Positions 1 through 11,199 are shown, counted from the stretch's first letter. The stretch is 64,000 nucleotides of DNA from Branchinecta lynchi (GCA_023053575.1 JAKZAP010000007.1:23089464-23153463), one strand, 5' to 3'. Numbers and translations are program-made. Notes: generated from the sequence alone by a model not told the origin.

Positions 1-500
1 TGCCCGAATCGGCTCGGTTATGTCAATGATGTATCTAGTGTTTGCTAGGTGTCTTCCCACCAAGTTTCATCTCGATCCCTCCACTCATAGCGTTTCCCGA
101 GATTTCCGGTTGCCCCCTCCAGCTACCCCCCCCAAAAGTCACCGGATCCGGTCCGGATTTTAAGTGGGTCGTCTGAGGCATGAGGTCGTTCCAAATATCA
201 AGTTTCATCGAGATCCGATCACCCGTTCAAAAGTTAAAAATACCTCAAGATTCCGGATTCCCCCTCCCTCCACTCCCCCCACGGTGCTCGGATCGGGGAA
301 GTGACTATTTCCAACTTAATCATTTGGGGTCCCTGATACGCTTGCCAAGTTTTATCGTCCTAGCTTATCTGGAAGTGCCCGAACTAGCAAAACCTGGACA
401 GACCGACAGACCGACGGACGGACAGAAATTGCGATCGCTATATGGCACTTGGCCGAAGGGCAAGTGCCATAAAATTGGGCCTCCGTCGCTTTGTACGCTG
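1..500 (-). repeat. R2 satellite-like repeat, partial copy
   Basis: The same words seen in reverse orientation at 53.8-57.9 kb occur here: the run of Gs next to a CCGGATCCGG-like block, 'gatccgatcacccgtt', 'cttatctggaagtgcccgaact', and the ending with GACGGACGGACAG followed by 'gcgatcgctatatggcactt'. The window opens inside a unit, so the true left border is unknown. No gene is visible in it. Confidence 0.7.
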
Positions 501-539
501 CGTGCAGTGGCGGACGTAGATTCTAGCCAGCGCTCTTAA

Positions 540-690
540 CGATTGGTCAGAGCAAAATAATTCTGCTCTGCCATTGGTTGAGTTTTGGTAGGGATGTTCG
601 TATCCGGTAGAGGAGCTAGTGTTGCAGCGTTTGGCTGTGTGTCACTTTTTCAAAGTTCGCGCATTACTCTCTAGAGTTATTTTGCTCTGT
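540..690 (+). repeat. Fragment of the fold-back element family
   Basis: Contains 'ccagcgct', 'agagcaaaataa', 'gtgtcactttttcaa' and 'ttattttgctctg' blocks that are shared with the fold-back element at 6.1-6.4 kb and the fragments at 7.4-7.8 kb. It abuts a decayed receptor-tail fragment. Confidence 0.45.
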
Positions 691-1040
691 GGGGGCAAAA
701 GGGTCCAAACTAAGGAACGACAAGTTCAACGCTGTCATAACCACAAGTGGGACGCAAGATCCACCATACTTAGATGGCGTACTTTGCAACAAGAGCGTCA
801 AAAAGACGTGGGAGGAAGAAAACAAGGTACAGTCACTCAGAGATTCAGTGAAGAAACCAGCAACTTCTGCAACCTTATGAATTCCTTCCAAACCAAGTCT
901 AAGATGAAACTCTGTCGGATTGGAGAGAGGTCTGTCCCCTGGTTCACACTGCTGCGTTATATAAGAAACGATTATTGTTCTCTGATTTTCCGACCTACGA
1001 AAAATCGCATGGATATTCAGAGGCAACGCTGAGGAAATGG
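690..1040 (+). pseudogene. Decayed C-terminal tail fragment of the local 7TM receptor family
   Basis: A short reading stretch contains the peptide words LCNKSVKKTWEEE and DSVKKPATSATL. These resemble the words CNKSVEKDLDEEKK and DSARKLATLP encoded downstream of the second receptor gene (12.9-13.1 kb). The DNA then continues with 'ccttccaaaccaagt', 'gatgaaactctg' and 'ggattggagag', the block that encodes the LPNQVxDExLxxW motif in the intact genes. No transmembrane region precedes it, and no long frame is open. I infer a leftover of an earlier family member or of its tail repeat. Confidence 0.6.
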
Positions 1041-1203
1041 ACACTGAGCTTGTCTGTCTAGATGATTCTGCAGGGGAAAAAAAAATATTGGAAGATAACC
1101 TCTGAACTACTCTGAAGACCCTGGGGACAATCCGTTGGGAATTGTATTAAAGCTTCATATGTTATCCAGTTCAAACCGGGTTGAATAAAGATTCAATCAG
1201 AAG

Positions 1204-1219
1204 ATATATATATATATAT
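1204..1219. repeat. (AT)n microsatellite
   Basis: A short uninterrupted run of alternating A and T. Confidence 0.9.
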
Positions 1220-1383
1220 CTGTATTTAAAAGCTATTAAGTCATATATAGAACAATCTCAAATCACGAACTCACTTTATCTCTCATTCTTAACTTAATAA
1301 CAGCTACCGACTTTCTACTACATTAATAATGACTTCATATTACCAAAACACACTGTATGCATAGGAGCCGTAGACTTAAGGAA

Positions 1384-2420
1384 GTCCCAAAAATCTAATA
1401 TTTGATTTAGACAATTGGGTCTTGTCTTCGCCAGATCAAGTCATTGTCAGGCTAATCATCAGAGAAAACCAAGTTCAGATATACCTCTATAGGCCATATC
1501 TATTTTGACAATACTGACCGAGACTTGCTTTACTTCCGCCAAGTTTCCGGTTTCGCCCGAAAGTCCAGCAAAAAAGAAAATTCAGAAACAAATCCAGCGT
1601 ATCTCCAAATCCAGCGTATCTCCTTTTCCCTATAAAGAACAACTAATCAACTTTGAAGAAAAGTTTGACTTAAAAAAAATTCCGGTTACAACCGGATTCC
1701 GGACTAATTATATGCCCGGGAAAATATATTTGTCATATACAGACACAGCCTCTCTTCTTATCCCTCAATCTGTCATCTAACCGAACTTTTGCTTTTAGCA
1801 AATCTTCCGGTTTTGGCCGGATTCCGGGCGAACTAGTTGTCCGGCGATAAAAATGATTTTCACCATCGTGTTCAGCATGTTTTTTTACCCCTAAATCGAA
1901 CATTAGTCAACTTCAAATGAAACTTTTACTTTTAACCAACTTTCCGGTTTTCACCGGATTCCGGACGAACTAGTTGTTCGGCGAGAAAATGGTTTTCACC
2001 ATCGTGTTCAGAATGTCTTCTTACCTCTAAATCTACCATTTAGTCAACTTCAAATAAATCTTTTACTTTTAACCATTTTTCCGTTTTTTGCCGGATTCCA
2101 GACGAACTACTTGTCCGGCGAGGAAGCGGTTTTCACTATCGTGCTCAGCATGTCTTTTTACCCCATAATCGACTATCACATTAACTGTTTAAAAATATTT
2201 TGTTTGTCCCTTAATTTGAACTCCTTCCCCAACTCCTAAATGTAGAGCTACATAGCCCATCTACGAACCTGACCTTACCCTTGACCCAATGATTCCTCAC
2301 ACCAAGTTCCATCAAAATATCTCATTCCCTTCGAGAGTTATCGTGCTCACAGACAGACGGACAGACGGACATTTTTGCGATGTCATAGGTATCCCTCCAC
2401 TTACGTTTTCGGATCCCAAA
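1384..2420 (-). repeat. R1 dispersed repeat, near full length
   Basis: One end carries 'cccaaaaatctaat' followed by 'acaattgggtcttgtcttcgcc'. The other carries a GACAGACGGACAG-like tract, 'cataggtatccctccactta' and GGATCC (2411-2416). Between them are three to four diverged monomers of about 125 bp, each with 'ccggttt..accggattccgg', 'gaactagttgtccggcga', 'ttttcaccatcgtgttcag' and 'atgtcttcttacc'. The same order recurs at 61.6-62.4 kb, and inverted at 30.6 and 36.6 kb. No coding potential is evident and the transposon class is unknown. Confidence 0.8.
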
Positions 2421-2589
2421 AAGTCAGAGCAACTTCTAGTCTTGACAAATTAACAAACCTGTGTTTTTCATTATCCCCCCTAAAAAAAAAATGCAACGTT
2501 TTAACGTTGTCTCACGATTTGTGTCTTGTGTCGCAAAACACAGAATTTTGCGCAAAATCGCAGCAGTGGACCAAGGTATGAAAGCAGGA

Positions 2590-2880
2590 TAATAGGAGCA
2601 AGAATCCAGACGAAGGAAATGCCCCAGGGTCGTAGCCAGGGTACTCGCAGCAAGTGAGGTAGAAGATCCACTACACACAGATGGCATACGTTGCAACAAG
2701 AGCATACAAAACTGGAGCGAGAAAGACAAGACAGATCCCCGCCTTACAGCTCGGACAGAGGAGATTCACGGAAGACCACCAAATTGCCCGACTTATGAAT
2801 TCTTGCCAAACCAGTCCGAGATGAAACTCTGTCGGATTCGAAGAAGCTGCACGAATACAGAGACAATGCTGAAGTACCTT
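2590..2880 (+). pseudogene. Second decayed receptor-tail fragment
   Basis: Shares with the intact second receptor locus the blocks 'ccactacacacagatggc', 'ttgcaacaagagc', 'ggacagaggagattcac', 'ttcttgccaaacca' and 'gatgaaactctgtcggatt'. It lies upstream of the first intact receptor gene (3779). No frame is open across the fragment and the membrane-spanning part is missing. Confidence 0.55.
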
Positions 2881-3002
2881 AACCATTGGTACCGGGACGA
2901 CAAGACTTTCTTTGTAGCGTCTTAGAAAGACATGACAGCTCCTAGCAACTATTGGTAGGAGGTTAGAAGTCCCCTAAACGTGAACTCTTCCGACAGTTTT
3001 TA

Positions 3003-3150
3003 ACACATGATCACCCCGAGATGAGAATATTCCCAGGCAGACCAAAAATCAAACAGACACGCATTGTAACAGGAGTCGACATTGCGATGACTACCAAATC
3101 TTACTCAGAAGACAACAAAGAGAGGTTTAGGGTTTAAAAGAGTCTTAACC
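3003..3150 (+). other. Conserved upstream block of receptor gene A
   Basis: The block starts with 'aacacatgatcacccc' and continues through 'gttgacat..cgatgactac' to 'tcagaagacaacaaagag'. A clearly related block lies at 10678-10825, upstream of the second receptor gene. Both precede the start codon by 500-780 bp, so the duplicated unit included upstream DNA. It may hold promoter or 5' UTR sequence; no TATA box is obvious. Confidence 0.5.
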
Positions 3151-3594
3151 TTTCTAATGCTTTTAGTATAAAGACGACGGTGTTGCTGGGAAGACAATAG
3201 GCAAGAAAATAGTTAAAGGTAAAAGTCGGTTGATCTTGAGTTGAACTGGAAACTATCTGAAGATTTAACGTCGTATCGGCACAACCAGTACCATTGAAGA
3301 TCTTCACCATCCCCTCAGCATACTTACACATGCAGCTAGAACAGTATATAACATAAAAGGAGGTGTTTGGACGAATCTGTGGAAGGTCTCCAGATTTTCA
3401 AAACTGACCGGTGGATGGTCACCGGGAACTACAATTTTCCCCGCAGTGTCGACAAAAAGAACACCAAACGAACTGGCCGGAATCACCCCACGTTTACTTC
3501 AGATTGTCAGTGGTGGCGAAGGAGGACTACTAACAAGCTGCCGATTCAGCAAAGTTGAATCGTAGACAAGTTCTGGTTTTCTTGTACTTACTAA

Positions 3595-3672
3595 CAGTGC
3601 TCCTCAGGTAGGGTTTGAACCCGTTACTGTCCGTCTCCAAGAATGACGCGCTAACAACTCATTCAGCATCTG
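3595..3672 (-). repeat. tRNA-derived SINE-like fragment
   Basis: On the minus strand a T-arm-like GGGTTCAAACCC (B-box-like) follows a 'gttgttagcgcgtc' stretch that resembles an A box at roughly tRNA spacing. The anticodon arm does not fold convincingly, so this looks like a SINE head or tRNA relic rather than a working tRNA. Confidence 0.35.
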
Positions 3673-3778
3673 GCTCATTCTCGCCAACAAATTTCTGTGC
3701 GGCGCTAACGAAGCCAAGAAAGAGGAACCCACCAGAAACCATACCAAGACTTCCATCTCGCCCGACTGACTATTAAAC

Positions 3779-5161
3779 ATGCAGCAAGTGTTACGTATTG
3801 TAATTACAATTTTAGACTGCTTTTTGGGCGTCTGTGAATTTGGCTCTAACGCCTTTCTTGCTCTATCATGGAGTCAAAAAGTTAAAGGGTGGACGATGAT
3901 TAACATACTTCTCATGTCCCAGTGCGTTCTATCATGTATGAGTGGCCTAAGCGTTGTCCTCGATGTGATCGGCGTTTGGGTGCGGGAAAGCATTTTATGC
4001 CGCAGTATTTCGGCCAAAAACGGATTCTTTCTACCATCGCTGTTCACACTGCAGATATTAACCAGTATGGTACGGTACTTATTCATTAAGAAATCCAAAA
4101 TCGCCCTGGCAGCGCAGAACCGACGACTTTGGGCCTCTTCTGTCTTCGTTATGGCCATATTCTTCCTATCGTTTTCTCGTACAGTGTACGATCTTATATC
4201 CGGGGCTACTCCGATATATTCGACATGTGAAGGACTATGGCCGAACCTAACATGGAAGGTGGTAATTCTGATAATCGTAATCGTGTCTTCAACGTCTGCA
4301 ATTGGGTTAATATACAACCAGAAGATATATAACGAACTGAAACTGGTGGGAAGGCCGAGAAAGGTTAAATATAGCTTCGTTGATGTGAGGACGTCGACTA
4401 TGGTGTCTACCATATCGATACTGATGCACTTCATAGGGTCACTAAATCCAATGTTTTTCAGTTATGTATCGATTGAATGGGTGCGCGAAATAGAACCACT
4501 ATTCAGTCTATACTCACACATTTCAGGTACGATCCAGGGTATCTCCTACATTCTTGGTAGCATAAGGAGAAACATGAAGGTCACGACAGCCAAAGACGAG
4601 TCCAAGGGCATGTTTCCCATGGGTGCAAAAAAGACAGCTGCCGACGTTCTGGACCGTACAAGGCAGAGTGCTGACAAATGGGAAGATCCAGTTCTCCCTT
4701 TTGATGATTCTGTGAGCCAGGTAAATTTGGATTACCGGACCGAGGAGACTGTCGGCGTAGAAGATTTTGTAGACCTCGAGCTACCAACTGGTGGTCGTTG
4801 GACATGTCCCAGTGTGGAAAGTAAGGTCCAACCTGATGATCACGATACCTTCACGGATGCACACACCGTAGGAACGGACGGAAGATCAAGTGGAGTACAG
4901 CATCCACAAAACGCAGGCGATGGAGGGGTTTGCAACAATAAGATCCAGAAACTGGAAGAAGAAGATGAAGGCAGAGCCAAGAGGCTCGGAAGCGGAAATT
5001 CGAAAAAGAATCTTGGCAAGTTGCCAGACTTGGTTTTTGGGAGTTTTGGAACCTTACCGAACCAAGTTCAAGATGAAAATCTGACGGACTGGAATGAGGG
5101 GCATGGAAGCCGAGAAGATGTTGTAGCAACTTTTGTTTTACCAGTTCATGACCAGAACTGA
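3779..5161 (+). CDS. Orphan seven-transmembrane receptor A (divergent rhodopsin-like, single exon)
   Basis: The 460-residue uninterrupted frame has seven hydrophobic segments at about residues 8-31, 40-63, 82-103, 118-140, 158-179, 207-229 and 240-262. C74 at the start of segment 3 and C150 in the second outer loop match the conserved class A GPCR disulfide. Segment 3 ends in VRY (98-100) where DRY is usual, and segment 7 lacks NPxxY. N156-L-T is a possible glycosylation site in the second outer loop. About 190 hydrophilic, acidic residues follow the last segment, including LPNQVQDENLTDW, a motif repeated through this gene family. No intron is needed. Receptor B (11200-12627) is collinear without gaps over the first 230 residues, about 60 percent identical by hand count, which supports a real gene and this start. 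Ligand and signalling partner are unknown; assignment to GPCRs rests on topology and the cysteine pair. Confidence 0.8.
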   Translation: MQQVLRIVITILDCFLGVCEFGSNAFLALSWSQKVKGWTMINILLMSQCVLSCMSGLSVVLDVIGVWVRESILCRSISAKNGFFLPSLFTLQILTSMVRYLFIKKSKIALAAQNRRLWASSVFVMAIFFLSFSRTVYDLISGATPIYSTCEGLWPNLTWKVVILIIVIVSSTSAIGLIYNQKIYNELKLVGRPRKVKYSFVDVRTSTMVSTISILMHFIGSLNPMFFSYVSIEWVREIEPLFSLYSHISGTIQGISYILGSIRRNMKVTTAKDESKGMFPMGAKKTAADVLDRTRQSADKWEDPVLPFDDSVSQVNLDYRTEETVGVEDFVDLELPTGGRWTCPSVESKVQPDDHDTFTDAHTVGTDGRSSGVQHPQNAGDGGVCNNKIQKLEEEDEGRAKRLGSGNSKKNLGKLPDLVFGSFGTLPNQVQDENLTDWNEGHGSREDVVATFVLPVHDQN

Positions 5162-5310
5162 TTAATGGTGGACAGAGACACAGAATATGTCGCGGGAGTA
5201 AATTCACGTCGCACAATACGCTGTATAATTCTATCACGCATTTCACACGGGTAGTAAACCAGATTGCACATCAAACCTTATGTTTGGTGGATTCATAAAA
5301 CATGTTTTTG
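5162..5310. other. 3' flank of receptor A, nothing recognised
   Basis: Follows the receptor stop codon and ends at an R1 repeat. I see no clear AATAAA signal. Confidence 0.4.
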
Positions 5311-6060
5311 GGATCCCAAAACTTTAATGACGGAAGGTTGTCAGTCCGTCTGCCTGTTAGTTCGTAGAGGGGCCCGGTAGCTTTATATTTCGGGTGGGGG
5401 AGGGGGTTTCAGATTAAGGGGTGAACAATATTCTTTTCAAGCTAATGTGACAGTCGATTTAGGGGCAAGAAGACATGCTGAATCCCAATCTAAACTTCGT
5501 TTTCTCAACAGACCAGTAGTTCCCCCCGAATCCGGCAAAAACCGGAAATATGGGGAAAGTAAAAATGTATTCTCAAGTTGGTTAGAGCGTCGATATATAT
5601 AAGTAAGAATACAAATATTCATTGAACCCAAGCTGACTTTGAAATATATATTAAAATAATGCATAAAAAAAAACAATTGTTTACGATCGTTATAACTGTT
5701 TACGATTGGAAAAATGTACCATACTGCAATTACAAAAAAACAATCGTTTACGACTTGAATTATATCCATACAGGTCTAAGCGTGTCCCAAGATTGCTACT
5801 AAAGCATCGTAGCTGGCATATCCGTTTTATGCATTATCTGAATTTAAGTAAGCATACATTCCGCATATATATCTGAACTACATTTGCCCGCTGGAGAAGT
5901 CGGTTCTGAAGTCGATGGGAACATTCATATGGCGGAAAAAATACATGCTGAATTCATATGTGAACCTTGTTTCTTGCTAGACCGGAATCCGGCATAACCG
6001 GATATATGACAGAATTAAAAGTTTCCTGAAGTCGATCGCAGCACTGATAAAGGGGTGATG
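5311..6060 (+). repeat. R1 repeat fragments with AT-rich interruption
   Basis: Starts with GGATCCCAAAA, then has 'gtccgtctgcctgttagt' and 'gggggaggggg', and monomer pieces with 'ccgaatccggcaaaaaccgg' (about 5525) and 'accggaatccggcataaccgg' (about 5982). The interval between them holds short repeats of 'acaatcgtttacga'. It is an eroded copy. Confidence 0.6.
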
Positions 6061-6092
6061 ACTGGATGAGGATGCATGCTGAATCCAAATTG

Positions 6093-6388
6093 GGGCCAGC
6101 GCTGGTGCAAGACTGAGTGAGTCTCAGTAGGGACGTTCTCTATCGCTAGTGGTGCTGGTGTCGCTGCTACTCGAGTGTGTGTCACTTTTTCAAGTCTTAG
6201 AGTTACTCCCTAGCTGATAAATATTCCTTCTGCTGAGCAAAATAACACTAGGTAGTAGCACCTCAAGACCTAAAAAAAGTGACTCACAGACTAATAACGG
6301 CGACATTAGCACCCCTAGTGATAGCGATCTTTCCTACTGTAACTCAATCAGTCGTGCATCAGCAGCAAATCGGCGCTGGCTCCAATAA
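6093..6388. repeat. Fold-back element with long inverted arms
   Basis: The left arm (ccagcgctgg, tgagtctcagtagggacg, ctatcgctagtggtgctgg, gtcgct, gtgtcactttttcaag) is answered by a right arm read in reverse (aaaaaaagtgactcac, agcacccctagtgatagcgat, tactgtaactcaatcag, ggcgctgg). Each arm is about 110 bp and imperfect. Fragments of the family occur at 540-690 and 7400-7770. Confidence 0.65.
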
Positions 6389-7390
6389 CTTAATATTCTG
6401 AGCACTGCAAAAAAAGATACAAGCTCCCATGTTTCTTCGATGTGCGCAGACCCGCACCTTAGCTTTACTAGAAATTTCTAAACCCGCAAGGTTGTTTCGT
6501 TTTAAATGCCACAAGCGTAGTACATGGGCGGCGTTACAAGTGTGGCCCGATTGTGAAGCAGGGAAAGTAGTCTTGGCGCTACTCCATAGTGCTACTGTGC
6601 TCTGTCGTAGCCAAATCAGGGCCTATATGGCGAGGCCGTGACACCATTCCCTATCAAATTAAATCTTTGGTTTATCCATGAGGCCGCGCCATGTAAGCCC
6701 TAGGTTGTCTACGAAGCTCCGACAGTGGAGTCCTAGACTTGTACATTCAATTCAACATTTGAATGGAGGATGGAGAAAGGAACCATACTTTAGGGAGGGG
6801 TTAGATGGGAAAATTTGGGGTTTTACTTTGTTTAAGGGTGACCGCGCTTACACTCCGAGGAAAAGGAAATATCTAGGGAAAAATAGGGTAAGCGATGACC
6901 CTTACTTATGACCAACGTGGGTGTAGCTGATCAGAATTTTTTACATTTTATGTCCGAATGTTGCGAATTGGGTGCATTTAAGGGAAGAAATGTTTGGGAG
7001 GAATGGCCCCAAGATACGGGATTTCCTCTCCAAGCTGGCAAAGTTTGCTAACAAACTAAAATCTTTCAAAATACATAGCTAAGAAGTTTTTATTTGATAA
7101 TTTGTCACTAGACACCCAAATTCTGTTTCAGAACAAATTTTATTGTTGTTGGTATAGTGTTTATATACGTAAAATAGCATGTAGTCTGTGTTTTTTGCTT
7201 TTCAATGTACTATATACACCACGAATGCTCCAAGACCAAGGTTTTGTTTTTGTTTTTGTAATGCATTATGTATTAAAAAGTGTATTATAAAAAAGTATTT
7301 AAAAAGTTCGCGAACGTAGATGTAAGCGGTGGCAGTGTTTTTTGTGTTATGTGTTAAAAGAATGTATTGTTACGTCAACTAAAGTCAACT
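6389..7390. other. Intergenic, nothing recognised
   Basis: No gene-like frame, repeat with a recognisable border, or RNA gene was seen. The second half is T-rich. Confidence 0.4.
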
Positions 7391-7399
7391 ATGCCTCCG

Positions 7400-7770
7400 G
7401 CGATGATTGAGAGCTCGGTTCAGATCAGAGCAAAATAACACTAAGGAGTAGCACCAAGACCTACGCTGTCCATGCTTCGCAAATGGGCCATACACACAGC
7501 GCCGCCCACTAAGCTTGCGTCATTTAAAGCGAGACAAATTTCCGGGTTTAGAAACTTCTAGTAAAGCTAAGGTGCAGACTGCATAAACCAATGGAGGCTG
7601 TATCATTTCTTTGCTATCGTCAGGATATGAAGATATCAGAGCCAGCACTGGTGTACGATTCAATGAGTTTCAGTAGGGACTTTCACTAACGCTGGTGGTG
7701 CTAGTGTCGCTGCTATTCGAGCGTGCGACACTTTTAAGTCTTAGCGCTACTCCCTGGTGATATTTTGGTT
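7400..7770. repeat. Rearranged fragments of the fold-back family
   Basis: Contains 'agagcaaaataacactaaggagtagcacc' in part and a later stretch 'gtttcagtagggac', 'cgctggtggtgctagtgtcgctgct', 'gcgacacttttaagtctta' matching the left arm at 6.1 kb. The two are separated by unrelated sequence, so this copy is rearranged. Confidence 0.5.
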
Positions 7771-8500
7771 CAGATGTAATAGCACGAGCTACTGTGGACT
7801 CCAGAAGCTATGACTACTAAAGCGTCAAACAGCTTTCAAGGATCATGTGAAAGCATTCCCGATTTTAAACCTTTCACGCTATCGACGTTGAGGTGTTACG
7901 AGAAGGCTGATATATTTGGAACCAGACGGCTCTCTAAAAGAAAGGTTCAAGCAGGTCTGGAGGTCGAGAGAGAGCACGATTTTCATTGACAGAAAAAGTG
8001 AACAGATTAGGTGAGATGACACCAGAGTAAATAGTTGTAATGTACACTAATTTAACACAACAAACAAAATAACGGCAGGAAGAAAACCAACACAAACAAA
8101 TCATACGGGGTCCATTCAAACAAAACCAAAATATATTTGAATTCTTATATCTGAACTAAAATCGGTTTATTTTAAGATTTTGTTTCCGCTTCACCCTGGA
8201 TTCCCACCCCCTAGCCCATAACAGCAACGAAGAGACGGACCGAGGAAAAATTGTTTCCCGAGGTCATAGGATAAAGAAAGAACTACACCACTACAGAGTA
8301 GTATCATAAGCTCTTGGTTGAAAGGGTGCTCTACGGCGTAGTTCTAAAGTTTACAGAATACCCTAGCGAGGCTGTCATGCGGAACTAACTAAAGATACTC
8401 TTTTCCGTGCGTGAGTGGGATTACAAGCACAGGGTTTCAGCAGAAATGAAATATCCCGCTCGTTTCGCTTGTGCGATATGCTGGCTGTCCATGTTACGCT
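7771..8500. other. Intergenic, nothing recognised
   Basis: No supported gene or repeat border. Short frames here lack features of coding sequence. Confidence 0.35.
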
Positions 8501-8508
8501 CGAACGAT

Positions 8509-8655
8509 AGTTACAAGGGTAACGTTTAGAACTAGGCCCGAGTAGTGACCGACCTTGCTGTAAAAAAGAAATGGAGGAACTAGTTACAAGGGTAACGTTT
8601 GGAACTAGGCCCGAGTAGTGACCGACCTTGCTGTCGAAAAGAAATGGAGGAACTA
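8509..8655. repeat. Direct tandem duplication of about 73 bp
   Basis: 'agttacaagggtaacgtt' through 'gaaatggaggaacta' occurs twice in a row with only a few differences (for example 'tgtaaaaaag' versus 'tgtcgaaaag'). Confidence 0.85.
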
Positions 8656-8735
8656 TCTGACTCCTTGAAATTATCAGAGAGCTCGGCTTCCCTTCTTTTA
8701 TGCCCAATCTTATACGGCAGCGAGGCCGAAGTAAC

Positions 8736-8769
8736 ATCACTTCACTTCACTTCGCTTCACTTCACTTCA
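8736..8769. repeat. (CTTCA)n short tandem repeat
   Basis: Seven or so pentamer units of CTTCA with one CTTCG variant. Confidence 0.85.
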
Positions 8770-8799
8770 GCGGGGCTGAAGTAAGAGCAGGATAGAATA

Positions 8800-9360
8800 C
8801 TGACGGGCCAGCGTAGTTTCTCCAGGCTTTCAACACTTTATAGCCGCGTTGTTTGATCGAGGTTTGAGGTTACCTTCAAATTCGTATGCTCTCCTTGAAT
8901 ACCGTTTTTGGTCACGGTTCCTTTGTAGCTCGTCAAATTTAACTTTTAGCAAAAACAAAATTTGTTGCACTAACTATAATCTTGTTTTTAAGCACACTTT
9001 TCCGCGTAATGGATTAATTTCAAAATCTATACCTTTATCGTCCAATATTATTTTTAATTTTTTCTTGTTTTCCTTCAAACTTTCAACGTCAAACATGGTG
9101 AGCTAGCAAGTTCGAATTCGATTGCACGACAGAGGAAACAGCGACAGGGCAAGGATTGCCGAAATCGTAAAGGGCTAATTAAGCAAGCGTTGAGCTTCGA
9201 CGGCATTTGAAAACAAAAATTAAGCAGGCGGAACAGCCAATGGAGAACAAAACTTCGCTTAAAACGCAGCTTAGGTATGGTGAAGCCCCAGTAACCGAGT
9301 AGCAAATGCTATGCAGCATTTGGTTCTGTCCTTTCTCTTAATATTTGGCGGGTAAACATT
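8800..9360. other. Intergenic, nothing recognised
   Basis: No supported gene or element. Confidence 0.35.
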
Positions 9361-9366
9361 CCTTCA

Positions 9367-9450
9367 GCCCAAGCTGACTGCGAATCATATTTGATAGTGC
9401 AAAACGGAACCGTCAGCAGAATTTTATTGGGGCTATATTTCGGTTAAGAA
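9367..9450 (-). repeat. R3 element fragment (inverted partner of 9735-9850)
   Basis: Carries 'cccaagctgactgcgaatcatatttgatagtgcaaaacgg' in part, and 'agaattttattg..gctatatttcgg', the minus-strand form of the R3 3' half. Together with the plus-strand copy at 9735-9850 it forms a head-to-head pair about 300 bp apart. Confidence 0.55.
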
Positions 9451-9734
9451 ACCGTTCAAGGATCAACAGAGACACAGGCGAATACTCACTACCAGAAAAA
9501 TGGAACGGCATCATCAGCGAAAGGAAATTCACGCCCCAAGCTCTTCTATAGAACAAAAAGAATGTAAACCCAAATGCAGAAAAATTTCTACCCGACCAAA
9601 GAACCAATCGAGCAGCAAATACAGAAGCCGTGTCCAAAATGAAATCACAACAACCTTTTCAACTCTAAGCAACTCTCACAATGGAATTTAAATATTTAAC
9701 GCTAAGCTAGAATCTTTAGTTTGTTTTTCCCACG

Positions 9735-9850
9735 CTTTTCCAACTTGAACGGTTTTGAGCCTGCAGAGGACCCTTGCCAAGAAGGGCCGAAATATAGCTG
9801 CAATAAAATTCAGCTGACGTATCCGTTCTGCACTATCAAATATTTGGTGG
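9735..9850 (+). repeat. R3 element copy with altered hammerhead-like core
   Basis: Contains 'gaggacccttgccaagaagg', the GAAA box, a helix AGCTG/CAGCT and 'gacgtatccgtt'. The CTGACGA core box is CTGCAGA here, so the ribozyme core looks broken in this copy. Confidence 0.65.
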
Positions 9851-9862
9851 GTAATATAAAGA

Positions 9863-10620
9863 AAAAATAATTAGATAGAACCTCCGTCTCCCTATCTCTG
9901 TACTAGGACTATGCGGAGTCGAGTATTTTCCGGTGTCCACACCCCATTTCATTACCTCTACAATTAGCTATATCGCTGTGAAGCCGGCTTGTGGAAAAGC
10001 AGATGACAAAGCAGATTAGTTCTCTGGACGCGCTCAAGAGCGGATCAGCGCGCGGAGTACGCCTCCTGCATTTTCTTTCTCTGCAACGGCGAAGACGGAA
10101 GTAGTGTAGACGGGTAAAAAGCTACAGTAAATACCTCTAGAGTCGTATTCTCGCCCTTGGGTAATCGAAGGGAACAGCGAGAATATAGGGAGTCAGTCCA
10201 CACGGACTCCACGTCTGGAAAACAAAAATAACATGGGAAAGCTTCCAAAATGAATTTTCTTCTAAAAAATAAATATGCAGATGACGAAATTAATCTAGAT
10301 CCCCTTTATTTTTGGCTTTGTTTATTCTGATTGTTTTTAACTAATCTGACATTGTACCAGCACCAGAAAAAAATCCCCTCTGAATCTGAAAGGGAGTCCT
10401 TTTTGATGATGGTGATGATAATCGGAGCATTCCACGTAAATTGGGACTCGCGAGAATATGGGGAGCGAGTCCCCGGACAAACCAAAACGCGGAGACACCT
10501 CAAGTGGAGTCCTCGGGGAAAGACGAGAATACGCCTTAGGTCCACTCAGTTTTGACGGGGTATTCAGAGTCGTTGCATGGAACCAAAGATAGAAGTTCTA
10601 TCTGATTATTTGTTCTTGGT
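9863..10620. mobile_element. R6 MITE, long copy
   Basis: Left end 'ataattagatagaacctccgt' is answered at the right by 'agaagttctatctgattatt' followed by 'tgttcttgg'. The interior shares 'catttcattacctct', 'ctggacgcgct..agagcgg' and 'gtacgcctcctgcat' with copies at 45.1 and 59.0 kb. No transposase frame, so it is non-autonomous. Confidence 0.65.
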
Positions 10621-10677
10621 AATATGAAGCTCGACTCTATGGTAACCACCTTGTAATGAAAACCTTTCCGAACGATT

Positions 10678-11199
10678 TTAACACATGATCACCCCAGCGA
10701 TGTGAACACGCTCACGCGGACCAACAGCCATCTAGTTAAGCACTGAAACAAGAGTTGACATATCGATGACTACGAAACCGTCATCAGAAGAAAACAGAAA
10801 GATATCTAAAGCTTTTAAAGGAGGTCTTCTCTTTCGGCTACCGCAGTACAAAGAAGAAGCTGGAAGATAATAGTGGGGAAGAAAATCACGTTCAAGGAAT
10901 CAGTTGAAAGTCGTCGAACTCAAAGAAAGTGGCCGACAGATGGTCACGTTTTAAACGACAAGTGTAAAGCGAAGCTAAAGTGACTGGGCAACTACCAAAA
11001 GGAAGTAGAGGTTCGGAGTGAACACCCAAAAACTAAGGACGCAGCAAGTACTCTGCATAGGTTGCTTGGCCTGTACTGTCGCCAAGAACTGTTAAAATAT
11101 TTGCTGGTCATGTCGACAAGCTAGGTCAAATGATCGGACTTCTACCAGGAAGGCATACAGACTAATAGTGGTTAACCTAGAACTGATCGACGAAAAAAA
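10678..11199 (+). other. Upstream region of receptor gene B
   Basis: 'aacacatgatcacccc' and the following 150 bp match the block at 3003-3150 upstream of receptor A, showing that the duplicated unit reaches at least 500 bp upstream of the start codon. Likely promoter or 5' UTR; no TATA box was recognised. Confidence 0.5.

Noticed and set aside
2626..2660. hAT terminus-like CAGGGTCGTAGCCAGGG
   Set aside because: No matching inverse end or 8-bp duplication was found nearby.
3595..3672. Functional tRNA gene on the minus strand
   Set aside because: The T-arm-like block is good but the acceptor and anticodon stems do not pair; a SINE relic is more likely.
3874..4434. Minus-strand frame of 186 codons, and the similar one at 11172-11744
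   Set aside because: Both are antisense to the membrane domain of the receptor genes, and the sense frames are the conserved ones.
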